NCBI GenBank assembly: GCA_024278035.1
Contig: JAJRUA010000262.1
Coordinates: 1 to 12,142 of the forward strand
DNA length: 12,142 nt
Direction: 5' to 3'
DNA from: Planctomycetota bacterium
GTDB lineage: Bacteria > Planctomycetota > Planctomycetia > Pirellulales > Lacipirellulaceae
The notes beneath the pieces were generated by a model. It saw only the letters and a program-made list of their open reading frames with translations, had not been told where the DNA came from and did no database searches. The stretch's first letter is position 1; every line of letters begins with the position of its first letter. Below, piece after piece: positions 7,266 to 12,142 of this stretch. The position numbers and the translations under genes were made by a program.

Positions 7266-7285
7266 CCCAAAAAAAAGTTTTTGGG
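7266..7285. repeat. A/T-tract hairpin CCCAAAAA / TTTTTGGG
   Basis: A perfect 8-bp inverted repeat (7266-7273 with 7278-7285) surrounds a 4-base loop, and TTTT follows on the + strand. The stem is mostly A:T, so it is weak as RNA; the A-tract could instead bend DNA. It lies 66 bases past the end of the glycosyltransferase gene. On the - strand the T-run is inside the hairpin, not after it, so it does not fit a terminator for that gene. Confidence 0.3.
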
Positions 7286-7350
7286 TTTTCGGCCACTTTG
7301 GGAAAATTGCCGGGAAAATGAACCGCAACGGAACGTCATGCTTCCTTTTC

Positions 7351-8079
7351 CTACTCGCGCCAAAAGTCTTCGATCCAGGGTGAAGGCCGGATGTGCCGAT
7401 ACCATTTACCGCTGATGCCGCGGATCGCTTCCGGCGGGTTGGGTAGGCCGTGAAAGAGGATTACCTTGGCGTCCTCAGGCACCGACGGTGCTTCGAACCA
7501 AGACTTGATCCACGAAGGGGCACAGCGGTACTTGAAGCTTGGCACCCACTGGTCGGGCCAAAACTCCAGTTGTCCAAGCCGATCCATTTCTCGCGATAGA
7601 TAGGCTTGCTCATGCCGAACCTCCGTACGGATTCGCTCGAAGTTCTGCGTGAAGTTCTCCAGGACCTCTGGGTACTGCCCAATCTCGTAACGAAAGACCG
7701 ACGAATTGCCTTCGCGGTTCTTTGGATTGTGTTTGTCATGGGCAATCAGAAAACTACCCGGGTGCGTAAAGAAATCGTCCAAGCTATCGACGATCACCAC
7801 GTCCAAATCTAAAAAAAGCGTCGGCCCTGACAGGCCGCCAAAGTCCTTGGCGAAGACGCTAACTTTGCGCCATCCTCGCTCGGGAAGGTTCTTCGGAATA
7901 TCGAGTTCCGGAAGCGGTTGAATTTCGACCTCTGTGCGAATCCCCTCACCGTTCTCGGTAAAACAGACAAGACGAAACGGTCGGCTTAGGTTCCGAGAAA
8001 CCATGCCATAAAGCCGATTGACATAGTCGGCAGGGAACTTGTCGCCCCACTTCATGCAGATAACATTCACGCGATCCAT
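7351..8079 (-). CDS. Glycosyltransferase-like protein with DxD motif
   Basis: This 242-residue cytosolic protein has no signal peptide or transmembrane segment. It has a GT-A-type glycosyltransferase layout: VNVICMKWGDKFPADYVNRL at the start as the first strand and nucleotide-binding helix, then TLFLDLDVVIVDSLDDFF with the metal/nucleotide-sugar DxD at 91-93. Later HEQAYLSREM (156-165) and LFHGLPNP (208-215) appear; a late His-Gly metal ligand is typical of the GT8-like group. The likely reaction is transfer of a sugar from a nucleotide sugar to a glycan or lipid acceptor, but neither donor nor acceptor can be read from the sequence. ATG start at 8079 lies 14-15 bases after an AAGGA, a somewhat distant Shine-Dalgarno. 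It follows the DUF1598 gene on the same strand after a 107-base gap filled by an inverted repeat, so co-transcription is uncertain. No other polysaccharide genes are next to it. Confidence 0.75.
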   Translation of the reverse strand: MDRVNVICMKWGDKFPADYVNRLYGMVSRNLSRPFRLVCFTENGEGIRTEVEIQPLPELDIPKNLPERGWRKVSVFAKDFGGLSGPTLFLDLDVVIVDSLDDFFTHPGSFLIAHDKHNPKNREGNSSVFRYEIGQYPEVLENFTQNFERIRTEVRHEQAYLSREMDRLGQLEFWPDQWVPSFKYRCAPSWIKSWFEAPSVPEDAKVILFHGLPNPPEAIRGISGKWYRHIRPSPWIEDFWRE

Positions 8080-8106
8080 CGCCGTCTGATTTCCTTAAAG
8101 CAGTCT

Positions 8107-8174
8107 GTAGGGTCCGCTGTGCGGCCCCTTGAGATTGGTAGACATCGAAAGAAGGGTCCGCACAGCGGACCTAC
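8107..8174. repeat. Long imperfect inverted repeat between two - strand genes
   Basis: GTAGGGTCCGCTGTGCGG (8107-8124) is repeated in inverse at 8158-8174, with one extra G in the left arm. The match continues through CCCTT/AAGGG, so 24-base arms (8107-8130, 8151-8174) agree at about 22 positions around a 20-base loop. As RNA it would be a very stable hairpin in the 107-base gap between the DUF1598 and glycosyltransferase genes. Sequences of the GGTCCGCTGTGCGGACC type are, to my recollection, dispersed between planctomycete genes. No T-run follows on the - strand. It may act as a transcript-end stabiliser, attenuator or REP-like mobile repeat. Confidence 0.7.
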
Positions 8175-8186
8175 GCACCTCGCAAA

Positions 8187-9572
8187 TTACTGCCACCACC
8201 AAGCGTCGGTTTGTGTCGCCGCCGCTTGTTCACGTAGGGGGGCGAGGTCGGCGGATTCTTCCACCCGGTCGGCAACTTGCCAGGGGTAGAATTGTACGCC
8301 GCCCGAGGCGGTGATGATCCACTTGTTCCCTTTCTTGAGGAAACTCGCCTTGGTGGCGACCTGGCGTGGCGTGTCGTATTTTTCGAGTTGGTACTCGGCG
8401 GAAAGCCATGGTGTCTCGCACCCGGCAACTCCCCAAAGACCTTCCTTCGCCATCAGAGCAACGGCAACCGACAAATCCATCGCGTTACGCAGATGGGCAA
8501 ACGAAGAATCATGGTCGGCCAATTCGTCGAACCGTTCGGTAAGCAGGTCGGCCCATTTGCGAGCCTCCGTTGCCCGGCCCTTGCCCTGTTCGATCTTGCC
8601 GGACGCACTGACAAAATCCTCTTCGGCAAGGCACTTGACGCCTTGGCCGCGGATTTCCCAGGCAAGCCCTTCCGCATCCCGGGCCAGCGGTTCGTAGTCG
8701 GCAGCCAGCCACCAGCGGGGCAGCAAATTTCGCTTCACACTGCGCGGGTTGATCATTTGCAAGTAGCTAGGCAAACCACCAATCGGTACGGGCTCAAAAC
8801 CCATCGCAAGCCGTTTCATACGAAAGTCGGCCGCCACCATCGTACGAGCGTAATGGCTTGTCCCAGGTACGCCAGCGATGCTAATCACTTGCCGCCCGAT
8901 CGCCTGTTCTAAACGGCGTGCTGCCGTCTGGGGGGAATCACCGGGAACCAGGCCCCGTTGCACCCGCTGAGCGTTGGCTAAGCCCTTGGGCGTTGGATCA
9001 ATTGAGCAACTAATGCCCGGGCCGTTGGACGATTCGGCCGCACGTAGCGCGACGACCAAATCGTCAAGCATCAGCACAGGCCGGCCCGTCGTTTGTCCGA
9101 CGGTGTTGCCGAGTGAATCGACTTTCCAACCTTCGGCTGGACCAGCAAGAACCATATCGCCCGGTTGGCCGTCGGCCGTCGGCGGGTAAACCAGCACATG
9201 CTTCACACGGAGCAAGCCGGCAAGGTAACGAACGCTATCCGGCAAAGGTTCACCACTCTCGTCCGCTGCCGCGATTTGGGCATCGAGCTTTCTGAGCGAG
9301 ACAAACCGAAGTTCGGTTAAGGGCTCAAGGTCAGCCGGCACCGGTTGTAAGCCCGATTGCCAAACCGCTTGAAGCTTTTCGGTTTCGTCGGCTGCGGGCG
9401 CAGAGATCACCCCTTCGGCATCAACGTAAACCCCTCCCACCGACGAACGGAAAAACTGCGCCTCGGCTGAAGGGACCACCGTTAGAAGGCCCGCTATCAG
9501 GAGGAAGAGGGAAGGGAGCCGCAGGGCAGGGCACCAAGCGGATGAGGTTGGCCTCGGCAACCGGAACAGCAT
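8187..9572 (-). CDS. Secreted DUF1598 domain protein
   Basis: This 461-residue exported protein begins with a long signal peptide: basic LFRLPRP, then core LPSLFLLIAGLLTVV, with likely cleavage after AEA at residue 38. The middle carries the DUF1598 hallmark, VISIAGVPGTSHYARTMVAA at about 229-248, followed by DFRMKRLAMGFEPVPIGGLP. I recognise this from planctomycete secreted proteins of unknown function. RYLAGLLRVKHVLVYPP (115-131) and VLMLDDLVVALRAA (166-179) belong to the same family layout. The C-terminal part is mixed helix/strand and ends in AWWWQ. No catalytic motif is visible. ATG at 9572 gives the complete signal peptide; only a weak GAGAG lies 12-13 bases upstream. It is divergent from the sigma54-activator gene, with the control region between. 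Function is unknown; periplasmic or extracellular location is well supported. Confidence 0.88.
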   Translation of the reverse strand: MLFRLPRPTSSAWCPALRLPSLFLLIAGLLTVVPSAEAQFFRSSVGGVYVDAEGVISAPAADETEKLQAVWQSGLQPVPADLEPLTELRFVSLRKLDAQIAAADESGEPLPDSVRYLAGLLRVKHVLVYPPTADGQPGDMVLAGPAEGWKVDSLGNTVGQTTGRPVLMLDDLVVALRAAESSNGPGISCSIDPTPKGLANAQRVQRGLVPGDSPQTAARRLEQAIGRQVISIAGVPGTSHYARTMVAADFRMKRLAMGFEPVPIGGLPSYLQMINPRSVKRNLLPRWWLAADYEPLARDAEGLAWEIRGQGVKCLAEEDFVSASGKIEQGKGRATEARKWADLLTERFDELADHDSSFAHLRNAMDLSVAVALMAKEGLWGVAGCETPWLSAEYQLEKYDTPRQVATKASFLKKGNKWIITASGGVQFYPWQVADRVEESADLAPLREQAAATQTDAWWWQ

Positions 9573-9972
9573 TATCGGGTCTCTCTACAGAAAGAAAAAA
9601 GTAAGAGTAAGTAACTCGGGGCGGCGTGTCGGTGGCGGGGGCCGTGGCGGAGGGCTAGGGGACGCTTACATTTTGGCGTGCTTGGACGTCGGCGTAAAAC
9701 CCCCACAGCAAGCGGCCGAGCATGCTTTTGGGACCTCGTATCTCCAGCCTAGTTGGTAAGTCGTGGCGTAGCAATCGGTTTTTTCCCGACAGTCCGGGGC
9801 GTAACCTGTGTGTATTTCAAGGTTTCGGGTTGATTGAGCCTTGTTGGTAGAACGTTACGAGAATAGGCTAGACAGACCGGGTGTTGCAAAATGCTACGCT
9901 GTAGAATGCGGCGATGCAGAATGCGACACTCCCCTTCCCCGTGCCTCCACGCCTACCTCGTCTACAGCCTCC
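9573..9972. other. Divergent control region between DUF1598 and sigma54-activator genes
   Basis: This 400-base stretch (268 if the activator starts at the upstream TTG at 9841) shows a purine-rich tract just before the DUF1598 gene (about 9590-9616). A G-rich stretch follows at 9618-9661, with G-runs of 4, 5, 3 and 4. A short TCGG/CCGA hairpin around a T6 run lies near 9774-9788, and a 15-bp tandem repeat at 9888-9932. I find no convincing -35/-10 or -24/-12 promoter for either gene, and no small gene. Confidence 0.45.
9888..9932 (+). repeat. Three imperfect 15-bp tandem repeats
   Basis: Units at 9888-9902, 9903-9917 and 9918-9932 share a core ARAATGC: AAAATGCTACGCTGT, AGAATGCGGCGATGC, AGAATGCGACACTCC. 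They lie 41 bases before the preferred ATG of the activator gene. If translation instead began at the TTG at 9841, the units would encode [10 protein letters not shown] and AECDT. A cysteine-bearing leader of this kind is unlike other members of the family, so the repeats more likely sit in the 5' leader. Confidence 0.4.
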
Positions 9973-12138
9973 ATGCCCGAATCTGGCGAAACCGCTGCCT
10001 ATCTAGTGATTCGTGATGGAGCGAAGTGGACCGACGTCTTTCGCCTGCTGAAAGCTGAATCCGTCACGATCGGAAGGGCCCCCACCAACCGAATCGTTGT
10101 CAAAGACGAACGGTGCAGCCGAAACCACGCTGAGGTCTTTCCGTCGAAAGGGGAGTGGATTCTCCGAGACCTGGAAAGCCGCAACGGGACAACGGTCAAC
10201 GGCGAAAGGGTGACCATCGACCACCCGCTGGTGCCGGGCGACATAATCCGCGTCGGTAGTGCTTGCTTGGCGTTTGTGGATGATTTGTCGCAAGCCTTTC
10301 CTGATTCTCAAAGTGTGTTACGCGCTTCGCAGCCGATTACCGGTTCGACCGATATGGGCCCGAACGGCCTCGGAGCTATTCCGACGGGCGTTGCTGCAGG
10401 GGCAGGTGCTGCTGGGACGGGCGCTGCTGAAGAAGCGGGCCTAGATGCCCACGATCCCGAAAGCGTTTTCGAGCCGCACCCCAACGAACCGACCCACATC
10501 ACCCACCGACGGCAACAGAGCCGATATCTCGAGCCGAATTATGAGTTCGACACGAGCCTCAATGACACGGGGGTCGATACTTCCGGCTCGGCCCCCAAGG
10601 TAGGTCGTGCCGCTGCGATGCTCTGCCGACTTGCTTTTGAGTTGGCCCAAGCTGAGGACGTAAAGTCGGTCGCAAAAATTGCTCTCGATGGTCTGTTCTC
10701 GGGCACCTCGGCTGATGCGGGGGCAATTTTACTCGGGACGATTTCCGATCCCGAGTCGGCCACGGATGCGCTGACCGAAGTCGCCTCGCGAAGCGACTCT
10801 GCTCATCGCTACCAGCAGGTTTCGCGATTCCTTGCTTCGACCGTCTTACGGGAAGGGCAGGGGGTGCTCGCGAGGAACATTATGGATGACAGCCAGCTCG
10901 GCGCTCGCGATTCGAGCGGCGACATCCTGGCAACCAGCGTCCTCTGCGCCCCAATCCGTCAAGCTGCGGGGCCCCTGGGCCTGATGCACCTTTACTCCAC
11001 CAATGCCGGTGCGCCGCTTGATCCGGATGACCTCGAGTTCTCGCTCGCCTTGGCCGACACGGTCGCTGTTGCCTTAGGAAACCTTGAGCATCGAGATGCG
11101 TTGGTCGAAAACCTTGACAAAGTACGTGACGAGAACACACAACTTCGTGAACGTCTTGGCGTGCAGAGTGAAATCATTGGCGAGAGCGATGCGATTGAGC
11201 AGGTCACGCAAGAGATCGCTCGCATTGCACCGAGCCGGGCGACGGTACTGATTCGTGGCGAGAGTGGCGTTGGGAAGGAGCTGGTAGCTCGCGCGCTTCA
11301 TTTTAGTAGCCCCCGAAGCGAAGGCCCCTTCGTTTGCCTTAACTGCGCCGCGCTGAGCGAGTCGCTCCTTGAGAGCGAACTTTTCGGCCATGAAAAAGGA
11401 GCGTTCACTGGTGCCACCGACCGAAAAATCGGCAAGTTTGAGGCGGCCCATGACGGAACGCTCATGCTCGATGAAATTGGTGAAATGAGCCCTGCCATCC
11501 AGGCGAAATTCCTCCGTGTTCTCGAAGGGGCCGCTTTCGAGCGGGTCGGTGGCAACAAGCCGATCAGTGTTGATGTGCGTGTCATCGCCGCCACGAACCG
11601 CGACCTGGAACAGCAAGTTGCCGAAGGAGCCTTCCGCCGCGACCTTTACTTCCGGCTGCATGTGCTGGAGATCGTCGTACCGCCCCTTCGCAAGCGACCC
11701 AAGGACATCCCCATCCTCGCCCACCACTTTCTGGAGCGGTACAACGAAGAGACGGGACAGCGACTCAAGGGGTTCACCAACCGAGCGATGGAGGCGCTCA
11801 AGACCTACCGCTGGCCCGGCAATGTTCGGGAGATGAAGAACGTCATCGAGCGAGCGGTCGTGCTGAGCCGAAGCGATGCGGTGGATGTGGAAGACCTTGT
11901 CCTCTCCACCCTCAAGACAAGTGGCGACACCGAAGCGGAACTACCCGAGGGACGTGGCGGGGCTTACGAACCGCTCTCGCTTGCCGAGATCGAACGCCGC
12001 CATATTCTCGCCACGCTTAAAAGCGCCGGCTGGAACAAAAGCCGTTCGGCCAACATCCTGGGAATCGAGCGTTCGACCCTCGACCGCAAGATCCGCCGTT
12101 ACGAATTGCAAGTCCACAAGCCGACGCCGTCGGCTTAG
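9973..12138 (+). CDS. FHA-GAF-AAA+-Fis activator of sigma-54 promoters
   Basis: This 721-residue cytosolic enhancer-binding protein uses ATP to open sigma54-polymerase promoters. An FHA domain (about 8-105) has the phosphothreonine-binding signature: IGRAPTN at 33-39, CSRNHAEV at 48-55, and [10 protein letters not shown] flexible Gly/Ala-rich linker (about 110-205) follows. A GAF domain (about 210-372) and short coiled coil (373-398) lead into the AAA+ domain (about 401-635). That domain has Walker A GESGVGKE (429-436), the sigma54-contact loop GAFTGA (476-481), Walker [11 protein letters not shown] (495-504) and arginine fingers in FRRDLYFRL (554-562). A Fis-type helix-turn-helix (670-711, [20 protein letters not shown]) binds DNA. 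There is no receiver domain, so input probably comes from Ser/Thr kinases via FHA and a ligand via GAF. I chose ATG 9973, just ahead of the FHA domain; TTG 9841 would add 44 unconserved residues. Target promoters are unknown. Confidence 0.92.
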   Translation: MPESGETAAYLVIRDGAKWTDVFRLLKAESVTIGRAPTNRIVVKDERCSRNHAEVFPSKGEWILRDLESRNGTTVNGERVTIDHPLVPGDIIRVGSACLAFVDDLSQAFPDSQSVLRASQPITGSTDMGPNGLGAIPTGVAAGAGAAGTGAAEEAGLDAHDPESVFEPHPNEPTHITHRRQQSRYLEPNYEFDTSLNDTGVDTSGSAPKVGRAAAMLCRLAFELAQAEDVKSVAKIALDGLFSGTSADAGAILLGTISDPESATDALTEVASRSDSAHRYQQVSRFLASTVLREGQGVLARNIMDDSQLGARDSSGDILATSVLCAPIRQAAGPLGLMHLYSTNAGAPLDPDDLEFSLALADTVAVALGNLEHRDALVENLDKVRDENTQLRERLGVQSEIIGESDAIEQVTQEIARIAPSRATVLIRGESGVGKELVARALHFSSPRSEGPFVCLNCAALSESLLESELFGHEKGAFTGATDRKIGKFEAAHDGTLMLDEIGEMSPAIQAKFLRVLEGAAFERVGGNKPISVDVRVIAATNRDLEQQVAEGAFRRDLYFRLHVLEIVVPPLRKRPKDIPILAHHFLERYNEETGQRLKGFTNRAMEALKTYRWPGNVREMKNVIERAVVLSRSDAVDVEDLVLSTLKTSGDTEAELPEGRGGAYEPLSLAEIERRHILATLKSAGWNKSRSANILGIERSTLDRKIRRYELQVHKPTPSA

Positions 12139-12142
12139 GGCG

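Larger units (their letters stand above)
6918..7350. other. Gap with hairpins and A/T tracts upstream of the symporter
   Basis: This 433-base stretch lies between the end of the glycosyltransferase gene and the start of the symporter, both on the - strand. It holds a TTGACA plus inverted repeat near the symporter, a bulged 14-pair hairpin at 7023-7062, a small hairpin CTCTGC/GCAGAG at 7155-7173, a weak + strand terminator-like site at 7215-7242 and an A8/T5 hairpin at 7266-7285. Reading frames of 60-125 codons are open here in several frames on both strands. None shows a domain, and their overlap suggests lack of stops rather than coding. Its length and the T-tracts suggest that the symporter has its own promoter here. 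Confidence 0.45.

Noticed and set aside
6954..7383. Open frames of 95-125 codons on both strands between the symporter and glycosyltransferase genes
   Set aside because: They overlap one another on opposite strands, show no domain and are rich in Arg, Pro and Cys, as expected for non-coding GC-rich DNA.
8277..8912. 211-codon + strand frame antisense to the DUF1598 gene
   Set aside because: The opposite strand encodes the recognisable DUF1598 domain with a signal peptide; the + strand frame shows no motif.

Overview
The window most likely comes from a planctomycete (Planctomycetota, probably Pirellulales-like). The reasons are a DUF1598 secreted protein, a long PEP-CTERM protein built of T5SS/PEP-CTERM-type repeats, a lipoprotein with a C-terminal domain of a kind I associate with planctomycetes, an SGLT-like sodium:solute symporter of the planctomycete type, and an FHA-GAF-sigma54 activator. 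Coding GC looks close to 60 % in most genes. Shine-Dalgarno sequences are weak or absent. The organism call rests on remembered family distribution, not on a search.

Layout: (1) 1-76, probable last codons of a + strand gene. (2) 77-418, a gap rich in small inverted repeats and without a convincing gene. (3) 419-3049 (-), a secreted PEP-CTERM beta-repeat protein. (4) 3050-3564, a divergent intergenic region with a perfect 14-bp palindrome. (5) 3565-4953 (+), a lipoprotein with a low-complexity linker and a conserved C-terminal domain. (6) 4974-6917 (-), an SSS-family symporter whose single reading frame is cut by an in-frame TAG. (7) 6918-7350, a gap with several hairpins, A/T tracts and a possible promoter/operator for the symporter. 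(8) 7351-8079 (-), a DxD glycosyltransferase-like protein. (9) 8080-8186, a gap filled by a long imperfect inverted repeat. (10) 8187-9572 (-), a secreted DUF1598 protein. (11) 9573-9972, a divergent control region with a G-rich tract and a 15-bp tandem repeat. (12) 9973-12138 (+), an FHA-GAF-AAA+-Fis transcriptional activator of sigma-54 promoters.

How the genes relate: four of the six long genes act at or beyond the cell envelope (PEP-CTERM protein, lipoprotein, symporter, DUF1598 protein). The glycosyltransferase may modify surface polymers. The sigma54 activator could integrate Ser/Thr phosphorylation (FHA) and a small-molecule or redox cue (GAF). I saw no sigma54 (-24/-12) promoter in the gaps, so no target within the window can be assigned. 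No defence island, CRISPR array, insertion sequence, tRNA or rRNA is visible. The most notable single observation is the in-frame TAG in the otherwise intact symporter gene.
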